From Hyphomicrobiales bacterium (GTDB lineage Bacteria; Pseudomonadota; Alphaproteobacteria; Rhizobiales; Beijerinckiaceae), in contig UBNE01000051.1 of NCBI GenBank assembly GCA_900466745.1, forward strand, positions 1 through 54,020: a stretch of DNA of 54,020 bases. The letters run 5' to 3'. The position numbers and the translations under genes were made by a program. The notes under the pieces are model-generated. The model had not been told where the DNA came from and did not search any database. It worked only from the letters and a program-made list of their open reading frames with translations. Shown here piece by piece: positions 8,403 to 21,157 of this stretch. Position 1 is the first letter of the stretch, and each line of letters opens with the position of its first letter.

Positions 8403-9061
8403 CTATTCCACGCTGAGCGGGCGGCGCGCCAGGATGGCGAGGCCGCTGACGGGCGCATGCATGACGTAGCGCAGCTCGTATTCGCCCGGCAGATCCGGCG
8501 CCTCCAGCGTCGCCTCGACATTCTCGGCCGGGAAGAAGCGCGGCCCCTCGGCCTCGGCCGGCGCATCGGGCCTGACCAGCACGACGCGATCCTGCTCGCC
8601 ATTGGGGCCGATGCCGCGCACCGGCAGCGCCTGGCCGGGGCTGACGCGGGACGGCGCGGCCAGGGTCGCGCTCGGTTCCGTGGTGGCGAGCGGCTGGCGC
8701 AGGATGATCCGGGGCACTCCGTCCTTCTCGACGGTCAGCCGCAACTCATAGGCGCCGACGGCGCCCGGCGTCTGCAGGGCGGGGACGCTGCTCTTCGGCT
8801 GAAGCACGACGATGGCCCTGTCGGCCGGGTCGTCGGGCCGGGCGATGGCGAGGCGCACGCCCGGCGGCGGGTTGGTCAGGAAGACGCTGAGCGGGGCACC
8901 GGCCATGATGCTGCGCGCCGCCGAGAGCGAGGGCTGGGCCGGCCGGGGAGCAGGCTTCTGCTGCTTCTGCGCCGCGGCCGCAACCGGCCACAGGCCCGCC
9001 GCGACCAGCAGCGCACGGCGGGAGAGGGGACCCGCGGGGCGGGAAGCCTTCCCGGCCGGCA

Positions 9062-9062
<1 letters not shown>
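8403..9062 (-). CDS. Exported protein with two related beta domains
   Basis: A 219-residue protein whose N-terminus (LSRRALLVAAGLWPVAAAA) looks like a Sec or Tat signal. The mature part holds two similar units of about 85 residues, each beginning with a Gly/Pro strand and ending alike (GAYELRLT at about residue 104, GEYELRYV at about 193). That suggests duplicated immunoglobulin-like folds, as found in the C-terminal parts of some rhizobial VWA-domain proteins. The start codon overlaps the alaS stop (TGATG), so it is probably co-transcribed with alaS. Function unknown. Confidence 0.65.
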
Positions 9063-11704
<2,642 letters not shown>

Positions 11705-11829
11705 CGCTTCTTGCGCTTCTCAACTCGGGGCCGGACATGCCCGGCGGGACGACAGGTTCTAGTCAGGCAGCCCCGCCCTGTCCAGAAAGCTCGACGCGCC
11801 GCACGGGAGGCAAAGGCCTTATTTTCAAA

Positions 11830-11858
11830 CGAAAACGGGCGGCCCCGAAGGCCGCCCG
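11830..11858 (-). terminator. Intrinsic terminator of recA
   Basis: Read on the minus strand, a CGGGCGGCC stem arm, a short loop containing TTCGG and the arm GGCCGCCCG are followed by TTTTCGTTTG. The stem is nine pairs. It lies about 185 bases after the recA stop and before alaS. Confidence 0.75.
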
Positions 11859-11887
11859 CCGATTTGCCCGGATCATCGAAGCCCTCG

Positions 11888-12018
11888 CCGTCATTGGGAG
11901 CCTTCGGATCTCCCCTCCGGCGAGCTCAAGGACACGCTCCGCGAAGCAATCCAGTGTCGTCGAGCCTTACGCCCCGTGGATCGCTTCGTCGCTTCGTCGC
12001 TTCGCGCCTCGCGATGAC
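11888..12018. repeat. Intergenic repeat-like element (GTCATT...CGATGAC type) between recA and alaS
   Basis: The stretch begins CGTCATTGGGAGCCTTCGGA, contains GCGAAGCAATCCAG, and ends GCTTCGCGCCTCGCGATGAC, with TCGCTTCG repeated in tandem near 11988-12006. It resembles degenerate copies of a palindromic intergenic element common in Bradyrhizobium and Bosea-like genomes. With the terminator beside it, it accounts for most of the 337-base gap. I see no gene in this gap. Confidence 0.5.
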
Positions 12019-12041
12019 GGTTCGGCGCGGCGAGAGCCGTC

Positions 12042-13127
<1,086 letters not shown>

Positions 13128-13213
13128 GGGTATCGGCTCCTTATGGCAGGGCGACGGGGACATCTCAATCATGTCTTGACAGGAGAATGATCACTCTTTG
13201 TTCTTTGCCGCAA

Positions 13214-13228
13214 GTTCTTTTTTTGTTC
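13214..13228. promoter_or_regulatory. SOS (LexA) box of recA
   Basis: GTTC-TTTTTTT-GTTC is an exact match to the alphaproteobacterial LexA site GTTC-N7-GTTC. It lies 87-101 bases upstream of the recA start. LexA repression is inferred from the motif and the gene it precedes. Confidence 0.8.
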
Positions 13229-13360
13229 TGCATGTCAGTTTCTGTCAGGAGGGCTGCCTGCATTGCAGGAGGGTGTATCGCGTTCGGGCGCGACGGAGCG
13301 CCTTGCAGCCGGCGTCGCGGCCGCTTCGATATGCTTGAATTGTATGCTTTCTAGATTTTA

Positions 13361-13397
13361 CTGACCTTGATATGCGTATATTGCATATCAAGGTCAG
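13361..13397. promoter_or_regulatory. Perfect 15-bp inverted repeat upstream of the MHS transporter
   Basis: CTGACCTTGATATGC (13361-13375) and GCATATCAAGGTCAG (13383-13397) are exact inverted copies around a seven-base spacer. The surroundings are unusually A+T-rich for this genome. It lies 77 bases upstream of the transporter start and about 235 bases from recA. There is no T-run, so a terminator is unlikely. A transcription-factor operator is the simplest reading. Confidence 0.55.
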
Positions 13398-13473
13398 GGA
13401 ATTGCCCATGGGCGGGTGAGGATGTCTTTGATATTGCGCGCGGCTTGTCGTTCCCTTTCTGAAAGTTGCCCGC

Positions 13474-14790
13474 GTGTCCTCCGCTCCTGCTCCGTCCGAC
13501 GCCCTGAACTCGCCGGGCCGGATCCTTCTCGCCAGCCTGATCGGCACGACGATCGAGTTCTTCGACTTCTATATCTATGCGACGGCGGCGGTGATCGTCT
13601 TCCCGAAGCTGTTCTTCCCGGGCGCCGATCCGACCTCGGCGATCCTGCAATCCTTCGCCACCTTCGCCATCGCCTTCTTCGCGCGGCCGGTCGGCGCGGC
13701 GATCTTCGGGCATTTCGGCGACCGCATCGGCCGCAAGGCGACGCTCGTCGCCGCGCTGATGACGATGGGGCTCTCGACCGTCGCGATCGGCCTGCTGCCG
13801 ACCTATGCGAGCGTGGGCGTCGTCGCGCCGCTGCTGCTGGCCCTGTGTCGGCTGGGGCAGGGGCTGGGCCTCGGCGGCGAGTGGGGCGGGGCGGTGCTGC
13901 TGGCGACCGAGAACGCGCCGCCCGGCAAATCGGCCTGGTACGGCATGTTCCCGCAGCTCGGCGCGCCGATCGGCTTCATCTGCGCGACGGGCAGCTTCCT
14001 GATCCTCGATTCGCTGATGAGCGACGCGCAGTTCTTCTCCTTCGGCTGGCGCATTCCCTTCATCGCCAGCGCCCTGCTCGTCTTCATGGGGCTCTATATC
14101 CGCCTGCGCATCAGCGAGACCCCGGCCTTCCGCAAGGCGATCGAGAAGCAGGAGCGGGTTCAGGTGCCCTTCGTCAGCATCTTCGCCCGGCACAAGCTGG
14201 CGCTGCTCTGCGGCACCTTCGCGGCGCTGGCGACCTTCGTGCTGTTCTATCTGATGACCGTGTTCGCGCTGAGCTGGGGCACGACCAAGCTCGGCTTCTC
14301 GCGCGACCAGTTCCTGCCGCTGCAGATGATCGGCGTCGTCTTCTTCGGCCTGACGATCCCGCTCTCGGCCGTGCTGGCCGACCGCTTCGGCCGGCGCCGG
14401 ACGCTGCTCTGGACCACGGTCGGGATCGCGGTGTTCGGCTTCCTGCTGGCGCCGCTCTTCGGCTCGGGGAGCTGGCTCGGCGCGCTCGCCTTCTTCGTGA
14501 TCGGGCTGTCGCTGATGGGCTTCACCTATGGCCCGCTCGGCACGGCGCTGGCCGAGATGTTCCCGACGGCGGTGCGCTATACCGGCGCCTCGCTGACCTT
14601 CAACCTCGGCGGCATCGTCGGCGCCTCGCTCGCGCCCTATGCCGCGACCTGGCTCGCGACCGAGAAGGGGCTGGCCTATGTCGGCTACTACCTCAGCGTC
14701 TCGGCGCTCATCACCATCCTGGCGCTCCTCGGCGTCGGGGCGCTGGCCGGGGGGCAGGTGGAGGAAGGCGCTGCGGCACCGGCGCTCTGA
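13474..14790 (+). CDS. MFS transporter, metabolite:proton symporter (MHS) family
   Basis: A 438-residue inner-membrane carrier with about 12 hydrophobic helices. The opening GTTIEFFDFYIYATAAVIVF and the loop motif GDRIGRK after helix 2 are hallmarks of the MHS family, which includes transporters of shikimate, 2-oxoglutarate, proline betaine and similar organic acids. GLGGEWGGAVLL is also diagnostic. The GTG at 13474 gives the expected N-terminus. The substrate is not predictable. A long inverted repeat upstream suggests specific regulation. Confidence 0.88.
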   Translation: MSSAPAPSDALNSPGRILLASLIGTTIEFFDFYIYATAAVIVFPKLFFPGADPTSAILQSFATFAIAFFARPVGAAIFGHFGDRIGRKATLVAALMTMGLSTVAIGLLPTYASVGVVAPLLLALCRLGQGLGLGGEWGGAVLLATENAPPGKSAWYGMFPQLGAPIGFICATGSFLILDSLMSDAQFFSFGWRIPFIASALLVFMGLYIRLRISETPAFRKAIEKQERVQVPFVSIFARHKLALLCGTFAALATFVLFYLMTVFALSWGTTKLGFSRDQFLPLQMIGVVFFGLTIPLSAVLADRFGRRRTLLWTTVGIAVFGFLLAPLFGSGSWLGALAFFVIGLSLMGFTYGPLGTALAEMFPTAVRYTGASLTFNLGGIVGASLAPYAATWLATEKGLAYVGYYLSVSALITILALLGVGALAGGQVEEGAAAPAL

Positions 14791-14804
14791 GGAGCGCGGC
14801 GGCA

Positions 14805-14828
14805 GGGAGGCTTTTCGAGAAGCCTCCC
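14805..14828. terminator. Hairpin between convergent MHS transporter and cckA
   Basis: GGGAGGCTT - TTCGAG - AAGCCTCCC is a perfect nine-pair stem 15 bases after the transporter stop. No T-run follows on either strand, so it is a weak or Rho-assisted terminator at best. It is followed by a short GTCATTCCGGC/GCCGGAACGATGG repeat-like remnant. Confidence 0.45.
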
Positions 14829-14874
14829 GTCATTCCGGCTTCGGCCTTGAGGGCTGCCGGAACGATGGGAGCCT

Positions 14875-17379
14875 TCAGCCCATCGCCGCCTTCACCGTTT
14901 CGACGAGCTGCTTCATGGTGAAGGGCTTGGGGAGGAAGTGGAAGCCCTCGCCCTCGGGGAGGTTCTTGCGGAAGGCCTCCTCGGCATAGCCCGAGACGAA
15001 GACGACCTTGGTGTTCGGGTTGCGCTTGCGCAATTCGCCGAGCAGGGTCGGGCCGTCCATCTCCGGCATCACCACATCCGAGACGACGAGGTCGATCTTG
15101 CCGTCGTTCTGCAGGAAGATGTCGAGCGCCTCGACGCCGGACGCCGCCTCGTGGACGGTGTAGCCGCGCGAGACCAGCATGCGGGCGTTGAGCGCGCGCA
15201 CCGCATCCTCGTCCTCGACCAGCAGGATGACGCCGGCGCCGGTATGGTCGGCGGCGAGCTTCTTCGGCGCCTCCCTGGCGGCGGCTTCGGCGGCGACCTC
15301 CTCCTCGCTCGGGACATGGCGGGGCAGGAAGATCTGGAAAGCCGTGCCCTTGCCGATGGTGGAATCGACGAAGACGTAGCCGCCGGTCTGCTTGACGATG
15401 CCGTAGACCATGGAGAGGCCGAGGCCCGTGCCCTTGCCGACCTCCTTGGTGGTGAAGAAAGGCTCGAAGATCTTGTCGAGATGCTCCTGCGGGATGCCGC
15501 TGCCGGTATCCTCGACCTCGAGCAGCACGTAGTCGTCGGCGGGCAGGGAGTCGTGGCCGAAGCCCTTGCAGTCGTCGCGCGGGACGTTGCGGGTGCGCAC
15601 GGTCAGCTTGCCGCCGTCGGGCATGGCGTCGCGGGCGTTGACGGCGAGGTTGACGATGACCTGCTCGAGCTGGCCGAGATCGGCCTTCACCGGCCAGAGG
15701 TCGCGGCCCTGGCGCACGTCGAGCGTGACCTTGTCGGCGACGACGCGCTTCAGCATCAGCGAGAGGTCGGAGAGCACCTCGCCGAGCTCCAGCACCTGCG
15801 GGCGCAGGGTCTGGCGGCGCGAGAAGGCGAGCAGTTGCCGGACCAGCGCCGCGGCGCGGTAGGCGTTCTGCTTGATCTGCATGATGTCCGGGAAGGACGG
15901 ATCGGTCGGCCGGTGGCTCGCCAGCAGGAATTCGGAGGCGTTGATGATGACCTGCAGCACGTTGTTGAAGTCGTGCGCGATGCCGCCGGCGAGCTGGCCG
16001 ACCGCCTGCATCTTGCCGGCCTGGTCCATGTTGTCGCGCAGCTTGCGCTCGGCGGTGGTCTCGAGCGCGTAGACGATGGCGCGCTCGCCGTCGCTGTCCT
16101 CGCTGGCGGCGACAGGGGAGAGGTAGAGCCGGGCCGAGCGCCCGTCCTCGCCGTTCAGCGTCACGTCGAGCGGGCTCGCGCCGGGATGTCCCTCCATGGT
16201 CTCGGCGATCGCCTTGTCGAGACCGGAGCCCGGCGCGACGAGGTCCTGGATCGTCGCCGCCTGGACGCCGGCCGGGACCAGCCGGGCGAAGGCGGCGTTG
16301 GAGCGCAGGATCGCGCCGGCCTTGTCGACGGTGGCGATCGCCATCGGCGTCGAATGGAAGAAGCGGGCGAAGCGGACCTCGGCGTCGCTGCCGCTGTCGG
16401 CGCCGGCCTCGCCGGCCGCCCGGTTGAGGACGAGGGTGCGCGAGGGGCCGGCGCGGCCGTCCTGCCCGAAGGCGACCTGATGGTGCAGGCGCACCGGCAG
16501 GGGCGCACCGTTGCGGCGCTTCAGGTCGACGTCGAGCACCTCGACGCGGACGTCGCCGGGCTGGCCGCGGATCGCCTGGATCAGCGCGGCGGCGGCCGGC
16601 GTGCAGATGTCGTCGAGATGCAGGCCGCCGGAGCCGAAGCGGGCGAGGTCGAAATCGAGCCAGCTCGACAGCGTGGCGTTGAGATAGGAGACCTCGCCAT
16701 CGGCGTCGATCGAGACGAAGCCGGCGGGCGCGTGGTCGAGATAGTCGATGGCGTGCTGGAGCTCCTGGAAGGCGTTCTCCTGGCGCTCGCGCTCGGGCGT
16801 GACGTCGGAGACGGTCCAGAGCGTCGCGGTCGTGGTTTCGCGGCGCACCGGGGCGACGCGGACGCGGTACCAGCCGACCTCGCCGCGCCCGTTCAGCGCC
16901 GGCTCCAGCCGGACCTCCTCGACGAGGCGGCGGTTCTCGCGCGCGGCGGCGGCCAGGCGGTAGATCGCTTCCGAGACGTCGGCGCGGCCGGTGAGCAGGC
17001 GGCCGACCGGCTTGAGGTCGTTGGCGCCGGTGGCGCCGGCGAGCTTCAGATAGGCCGCATTGGCGTAGACGATGTCGTTCTCGCCCTCGGTGACGACGAT
17101 GCCGTCATCGGCCTCGTCGACCACGGTCTTGGTCAGGTCGTTGCGGGCGGCGCGGCCGGCGAACTGGATCAGGCCGATCGCATAGGCGAAGAGCCCGAAG
17201 ACGCCGACGACGGAGAGGATGGCGAGCAGGGCCAGGATCAGCGGCTGCGCCCATTCGTTGGCGATGAAGCCGAGCGCCACCGCCGCGCCGACGAGCAGCC
17301 CGGCGACGAGCAGGATGACGCCGATATGGCCCGGCTTGTCGGAGCGATCGATCGTGCTGGTGGCCGTGCTTCCGCTCAT
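14875..17379 (-). CDS. cckA: Cell-cycle hybrid histidine kinase CckA
   Basis: CckA phosphorylates the response regulator CtrA through the phosphotransferase ChpT and so controls cell cycle and motility. The 834-residue product has two N-terminal membrane helices (about 18-70), tandem PAS-like domains, a HisKA motif [12 protein letters not shown] with the phospho-His near residue 466, an ATPase domain ([26 protein letters not shown]), and a C-terminal receiver domain with its Asp near residue 766 ([13 protein letters not shown]). The ATG at 17379 is preferred to a TTG three codons earlier. It lies between flagellar blocks that carry CtrA-type sites. Confidence 0.95.
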   Translation of the reverse strand: MSGSTATSTIDRSDKPGHIGVILLVAGLLVGAAVALGFIANEWAQPLILALLAILSVVGVFGLFAYAIGLIQFAGRAARNDLTKTVVDEADDGIVVTEGENDIVYANAAYLKLAGATGANDLKPVGRLLTGRADVSEAIYRLAAAARENRRLVEEVRLEPALNGRGEVGWYRVRVAPVRRETTTATLWTVSDVTPERERQENAFQELQHAIDYLDHAPAGFVSIDADGEVSYLNATLSSWLDFDLARFGSGGLHLDDICTPAAAALIQAIRGQPGDVRVEVLDVDLKRRNGAPLPVRLHHQVAFGQDGRAGPSRTLVLNRAAGEAGADSGSDAEVRFARFFHSTPMAIATVDKAGAILRSNAAFARLVPAGVQAATIQDLVAPGSGLDKAIAETMEGHPGASPLDVTLNGEDGRSARLYLSPVAASEDSDGERAIVYALETTAERKLRDNMDQAGKMQAVGQLAGGIAHDFNNVLQVIINASEFLLASHRPTDPSFPDIMQIKQNAYRAAALVRQLLAFSRRQTLRPQVLELGEVLSDLSLMLKRVVADKVTLDVRQGRDLWPVKADLGQLEQVIVNLAVNARDAMPDGGKLTVRTRNVPRDDCKGFGHDSLPADDYVLLEVEDTGSGIPQEHLDKIFEPFFTTKEVGKGTGLGLSMVYGIVKQTGGYVFVDSTIGKGTAFQIFLPRHVPSEEEVAAEAAAREAPKKLAADHTGAGVILLVEDEDAVRALNARMLVSRGYTVHEAASGVEALDIFLQNDGKIDLVVSDVVMPEMDGPTLLGELRKRNPNTKVVFVSGYAEEAFRKNLPEGEGFHFLPKPFTMKQLVETVKAAMG

Positions 17380-17464
17380 TGCGGTCAAGTCCGTTTCCTT
17401 GCTGCCGGGCCCTTCGGGGGCGCCGGGATTCCGCAGCTTCCGTTCATGCGCATCCGGCGTCGAG

Positions 17465-18532
17465 TTAGGCGCGCCGGCCCTTCAGGCGCAAGACGTAACC
17501 GATGACTTCGGCGACCGCCTGATAGTGTTCGACAGGAATCTCTTCGTCGATGTCCACCGTTGCATGGAGAGCACGCGCGAGCGGCGGATTCTCGACGATC
17601 GGCACGCGATGCTCGCCGGCGACCTCGCGGATCTTCAGCGCGATGGCGTCGACGCCCTTGGCGAGGCAGAGAGGGGCGGCCATGCCGGGCTCGTATTGCA
17701 GCGCGACGGCGAAATGGGTCGGGTTGGTGATGATCACGGTCGCCTTGGGCACGGCCGCCATCATCCGCTTGCGCACGCGCTGGCTGCGAATCTGGCGCAG
17801 CTTCGCCTTGATCTCGGGATTGCCCTCGGAGTTCTTGAACTCCTCCTTGATCTCCTGCTTCGTCATCTTCTGGCGCTGGTACCAGCTATAGCGCTGCCAG
17901 GCGAAGTCGCCGATGGCGATGACGGCGAAGAGGGCGAGCACCGCGCCCATCAGCCTGATCGCGAGCGACAGCGTCGCCGGCATCAGGGCCGAGACGTTCA
18001 TCTCGGCGAAGGTCTCGAGCCGGTCGTGCTGGCCCCAGAGCGTCGACCAGACCACGATGCCGATCAGGGCCGTCTTGGCGAGGCCCTTGGCGAAGTTGAC
18101 CCAGGCCTGCTTGCCGAACAGCCGCTTCGCCCCGGCCAGCGGCGAGATGCGGTCGAATTTCGGCATCAGCGGCTCGAAGGTCCAGAGCGGCTTGTGCTGC
18201 AGCAGCGCGCCGGCGAGGCCGGCGCAGAGGATGAAGGCGAAGGGCAGGCCCAGCGCCATGAAGCCGGTCAGGATGCCGCGCTCCGTCACCTGCATGAAGG
18301 CGGCGCCGTCCGAGGGGATCTGGTGGGCGTTCATCAGGAAGCCGCGCAGCGAGAGCATGGCGTCGCGCGCCGACCAGCCGGCCGCGACCAGCAGCGCCAG
18401 CGTGAAGCCGCAGAGCACGAAGAAGGTGCCGATCTCCTGCGATTTGGGGACGTCGCCCTTCTCGGTGGCGTCGTCCAGCTTGCGCTGGGTCGGGTCCTCC
18501 GTCCTGTCCTCGTTGTCGGCTTCTTCCGCCAT
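17465..18532 (-). CDS. flhB: Flagellar export protein FlhB
   Basis: An inner-membrane component of the flagellar type III export gate that switches substrate class. The 355 residues hold four membrane helices, then a cytoplasmic domain with the self-cleavage motif NPTH (around residues 269-272, ITNPTHFAVALQYE). The N-terminus (MAEEADNEDRTEDPTQRKLD) is the usual charged FlhB start. It follows fliR with a seven-base gap and ends the fliQ-fliR-flhB string. Confidence 0.97.
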   Translation of the reverse strand: MAEEADNEDRTEDPTQRKLDDATEKGDVPKSQEIGTFFVLCGFTLALLVAAGWSARDAMLSLRGFLMNAHQIPSDGAAFMQVTERGILTGFMALGLPFAFILCAGLAGALLQHKPLWTFEPLMPKFDRISPLAGAKRLFGKQAWVNFAKGLAKTALIGIVVWSTLWGQHDRLETFAEMNVSALMPATLSLAIRLMGAVLALFAVIAIGDFAWQRYSWYQRQKMTKQEIKEEFKNSEGNPEIKAKLRQIRSQRVRKRMMAAVPKATVIITNPTHFAVALQYEPGMAAPLCLAKGVDAIALKIREVAGEHRVPIVENPPLARALHATVDIDEEIPVEHYQAVAEVIGYVLRLKGRRA

Positions 18533-18539
18533 GGCCGGC

Positions 18540-19298
18540 TCAGCCTCCGGTGAACTGGCGCAGGAAGACGCCGAGCCCGTTCATGAAGACGCTCATCATC
18601 ACGCCGATAACGACGAGCAGCACCAGCATGCCGCCGAAGATCGAGGCCGGCACGGCGAGGAAGAAGACCTGGAGCTGCGGCATCATCCGCGCCAGCACGC
18701 CGAGCCCGAGGTTGAAGAGCAGTCCGAAGACGATGAAGGGCGCGGAAATCTGCACCGCCAGCGCGAAACCCTGCGCCGTCGAGCGGACGGCGAGCGCCAG
18801 CACGTCGGTCAGCTCCGGCGTGCCGCCCGGCGGCAGCAGGCGGTAGCTCTCATGGATCGCGGCGATGGCGAGGTGGTGCAGGTCGCTGGCCAGCACCAGC
18901 GTGATGCCGAGCATGGTCAGGAAGTTGCCGATCGAGGGGTTCTGGTTGCCGGCGGTCGGGTCGACCGTCATGGCGAAGCCGAGCCCCATCGACTGGGCGA
19001 CGATGGTGCCGGCGGTCTGGAGGGCGGCCATGACCAATCTGGCGCAGACGCCGATGACGAGCCCGATCAGCAATTCGCCGATCAGCAGCGTGCACAGGGC
19101 GGGGAGCGTCTCGGGGATCTGCAGGGAGGGGCGCGCCACCGGCAGGATCACCAGCGCGATGAAGAAGGCGAGCGAAAGCCGGGCGCGCGAGAAGATGAAG
19201 CGCTCGCCGATGCCGGGCATCAGCATGACGAGCGTGCCGACCCGCGCGAAGACGAGCACGAACAACGCGCCGATCTGGGGCAGGATCGCGATCTGCAT
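18540..19298 (-). CDS. fliR: Flagellar export protein FliR
   Basis: FliR is part of the FliP-FliQ-FliR export channel in the basal body. The 252-residue product is almost entirely hydrophobic, with typical stretches VFARVGTLVMLMPGIGER, QTAGTIVAQSMGLGFAM and DPTAGNQNPSIGNFL. The ATG at 19298 fits the family; the in-frame extension further upstream is the shadow of fliQ and its spacer. It lies between fliQ and flhB in the canonical order. Confidence 0.96.
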   Translation of the reverse strand: MQIAILPQIGALFVLVFARVGTLVMLMPGIGERFIFSRARLSLAFFIALVILPVARPSLQIPETLPALCTLLIGELLIGLVIGVCARLVMAALQTAGTIVAQSMGLGFAMTVDPTAGNQNPSIGNFLTMLGITLVLASDLHHLAIAAIHESYRLLPPGGTPELTDVLALAVRSTAQGFALAVQISAPFIVFGLLFNLGLGVLARMMPQLQVFFLAVPASIFGGMLVLLVVIGVMMSVFMNGLGVFLRQFTGG

Positions 19299-19378
19299 CG
19301 TGCCGCGGGCACCTCCGCGCCAGACCGGGGACCGCGATGCGGCTCCGCCGGCGAAGGCGGGATGCAGCGGCGGCCGGC

Positions 19379-19645
19379 TCATCCGCCCGTGGCGATTCGG
19401 ACGGCGACTCGTCCCATATACCCCGCCAGCGCGTCTCCCATGAACGGCAGAAGCAGCAGGAGCGAGGCGAAGATGGCGAGAATCTTCGGGACGAAGACCA
19501 GTGTCTGCTCCTGGATCTGCGTCAGCGCCTGCAGCAGCGAGACGGTGAGGCCGACCGCGAGCGCGATCGCCATCAGCGGCCCGCCGACCTTGAGGAAGGT
19601 GACGATGCCGTCGCGGGCGATGTCGAGGATGGCTGCGGAGGTCAT
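19379..19645 (-). CDS. fliQ: Flagellar export protein FliQ
   Basis: An 88-residue two-helix membrane protein that packs around FliP and FliR in the export gate. The sequence VGGPLMAIALAVGLTVSLLQ followed by ALTQIQEQTLVFVPK is strongly conserved in FliQ. The gene is separated by 80 bases from fliR and by 89 bases from fliE; the latter gap carries a repeat-like element. Confidence 0.96.
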   Translation of the reverse strand: MTSAAILDIARDGIVTFLKVGGPLMAIALAVGLTVSLLQALTQIQEQTLVFVPKILAIFASLLLLLPFMGDALAGYMGRVAVRIATGG

Positions 19646-19675
19646 GATCTGGTCCTGCCGAGAAGTGATGGTGGT

Positions 19676-19731
19676 GCCGTCGTCCCGGACGGAGCGAAGC
19701 GGAGATCCGGGGCGACCCGCGCTGCTCTGCG
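19676..19731. repeat. Intergenic repeat-like fragment between fliQ and fliE
   Basis: GTCCCGGACGGAGCGAAGCGG followed by AGATCCGGGGCGA resembles part of an intergenic palindromic element widespread in Bradyrhizobium-like genomes. It interrupts an otherwise tight flagellar gene string. Only one fragment is visible here. Confidence 0.35.
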
Positions 19732-19734
19732 GGG

Positions 19735-20058
19735 TCAGACCGGCATCCGCATGATTTCCTCATAGGCCGCGATGACCTTGTCGCGCACGGCCACGAGCGT
19801 CTGGATCGCGGTCTCGCTCTCGGCGACGGCGGTGACGACGTCGACCACATCGGCGCGTCCGGCGGCGACGCTCGCCGTCTGGACGTCGGCCTTGCGGCCG
19901 GCCTCGGCGGTGGCGTCGAGCGCCTTGCCGAGCAGGGCCGAGAAGTCGGGGCCGCCGGCTTCCGCGCCGCCGGCCGCCAGCGGCTTCTTCATCAGCGTGC
20001 CGGCGCCGAGCCCGTTGATCGAGGCATAGGCGCCCGCGGCGAAACCCGGTGTGGCCAT
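19735..20058 (-). CDS. fliE: Flagellar hook-basal body protein FliE
   Basis: FliE joins the MS ring and export gate to the proximal rod. The 107-residue product has the characteristic C-terminal half (DVVTAVAESETAIQTLVAVR, then DKVIAAYEEIMRMPV). The middle contains the FSALLGKALD segment typical of the family. It follows flgC by 31 bases and belongs to the flgB-flgC-fliE unit that builds the rod. Confidence 0.95.
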   Translation of the reverse strand: MATPGFAAGAYASINGLGAGTLMKKPLAAGGAEAGGPDFSALLGKALDATAEAGRKADVQTASVAAGRADVVDVVTAVAESETAIQTLVAVRDKVIAAYEEIMRMPV

Positions 20059-20089
20059 GGTGATCGGTCTCCTTCTGGAGGGCGCGGGT

Positions 20090-20500
20090 TCAGGCGCGCA
20101 GGATGTCGATGGTGCGCTGGATCATCCGCCGGGTGGAGGAGATCAGGTTGAGATTGGCCTCGTAGCTGCGCTGGGCCTCGCGCATGTCGACCATCTCGAC
20201 CAGCGCGTTGACGTTCGGCATCTTGACGTCGCCATTGGCGTCGGCGGCGGGGTTGCCGGGCTCGTGCTTGGTCCTGAAGGCGCTCGGGTCGCGCTGGACC
20301 CTGCCGAGCGCGACGAGCTGGGCGTCGAGGTCGCGGTCGACATGGCGCTGGAAGCTGACGACCTTGCGGCGATACGGGTCGGCCCCGGCGCGCTCCGGCC
20401 CCGAATCGGCGTTGGCGATGTTCTCGGCGATGACGCGCATCCGGCCGGACTGGCTGCGCAGGCCCGAGGCGGCGACGGCGATGCTCTTGATCAGGTCCAT
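20090..20500 (-). CDS. flgC: Proximal rod protein FlgC
   Basis: FlgC is a proximal rod subunit exported to the periplasm. The 136 residues begin MDLIKSIAVAASGLRSQSGR, with the N-terminal rod motif (ASGLRSQSGRMRVIAENIAN), and close with the C-terminal motif EMVDMREAQRSYEANLNLIS. The length is normal. It follows flgB with a short spacer. Confidence 0.96.
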   Translation of the reverse strand: MDLIKSIAVAASGLRSQSGRMRVIAENIANADSGPERAGADPYRRKVVSFQRHVDRDLDAQLVALGRVQRDPSAFRTKHEPGNPAADANGDVKMPNVNALVEMVDMREAQRSYEANLNLISSTRRMIQRTIDILRA

Positions 20501-20528
20501 GACGGTTCTCCTGTCCCCGGCCGCGCCG

Positions 20529-20924
20529 TCAGCCGTTCTTGCCGATGGCGATCTTCATCAGCGCCAGGCCCTTGCTGTAGAGCGAGGCGGCGAGCTGGTA
20601 GTCCGACTGGTTCTGGGCGACCTTCAGCATCTCGTCCTCGAGGTTGACGGCGTTGCCGTTCGGGGTGGTCTCGAAGCGCGGCGCGCCGGTGCTGTCGAAG
20701 CCGCCGCGGGCGCCGGCCAGGCTCATATGCCCGGCGCTGGTGCGGGCGAGGGCGACGCCGCTCTCCCGGTCGAAGCCGGGCGGCTTCAGGTCGAACGGGC
20801 GGAAGCCGGGGCTGTCGGCGTTCGCGACGTTCTCCGCGAGGACCTTCTGGCGCGACTGCTGGTAGTGCATGCGCAGCTTCAGCGCCTGCATCAGCCCGCC
20901 GCCGATCGAGCCGTCGTTCGCCAT
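20529..20924 (-). CDS. flgB: Proximal rod protein FlgB
   Basis: FlgB is the first proximal rod subunit. The 131-residue product has the rod-type N-terminal motif (RQKVLAENVANADSPGF), and a C-terminal helix (QSDYQLAASLYSKGLALMKI). It is the first gene of the flgB-flgC-fliE-fliQ-fliR-flhB string and is divergent from fliO. No clear ribosome site precedes the ATG; two tandem copies of GGATCAAGCCCC abut it instead. Confidence 0.95.
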   Translation of the reverse strand: MANDGSIGGGLMQALKLRMHYQQSRQKVLAENVANADSPGFRPFDLKPPGFDRESGVALARTSAGHMSLAGARGGFDSTGAPRFETTPNGNAVNLEDEMLKVAQNQSDYQLAASLYSKGLALMKIAIGKNG

Positions 20925-20948
20925 GGATCAAGCCCCGGATCAAGCCCC
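20925..20948. repeat. Two tandem 12-base repeats abutting the flgB start
   Basis: GGATCAAGCCCC occurs twice without a spacer (20925-20936 and 20937-20948), directly upstream of the flgB ATG and in place of an obvious ribosome site. The cause and role are unknown. Confidence 0.6.
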
Positions 20949-21002
20949 GCCAGGGCGCGCCGACGCGCCCGGTTCAGTGGGCAAATCTTGCCGGGCGCAT
21001 GG

Positions 21003-21017
21003 TTAACGCGGCGTTAA
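21003..21017 (-). promoter_or_regulatory. CtrA box in the flgB/fliO divergent promoter region
   Basis: On the minus strand the bases read TTAA-CGCCGCG-TTAAC, an exact match to the CtrA consensus TTAA-N7-TTAAC (the last C is at 21002). It lies about 80 bases upstream of flgB and 140 bases upstream of fliO. Class II flagellar genes are classic CtrA targets. Confidence 0.65.
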
Positions 21018-21041
21018 AAGCGGTGCATTTCGGGGAACGGA

Positions 21042-21057
21042 TTAACCACACGTTCAC
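21042..21057 (+). promoter_or_regulatory. Second CtrA-like box upstream of fliO
   Basis: TTAA-CCACACG-TTCAC differs from the CtrA consensus at one position and faces fliO, 100 bases upstream of its start. Together with the exact box 25 bases to the left it suggests CtrA control of both divergent units. Confidence 0.45.
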
Positions 21058-21157
21058 CATGTTTCCTGTTAAGGAAAGCGTTATGGTATAGCCAAGGTGT
21101 TGAACCTTGGGCGGAACTTCTGCCGCCCGGGGGCGGCCGTCGCAGAAGAGGCAGACC

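Noticed and set aside
14938..17505. An 855-codon + strand frame opposite cckA
   Set aside because: Same effect; the opposite strand is an unmistakable CckA, and the + strand translation has no protein-like motifs.
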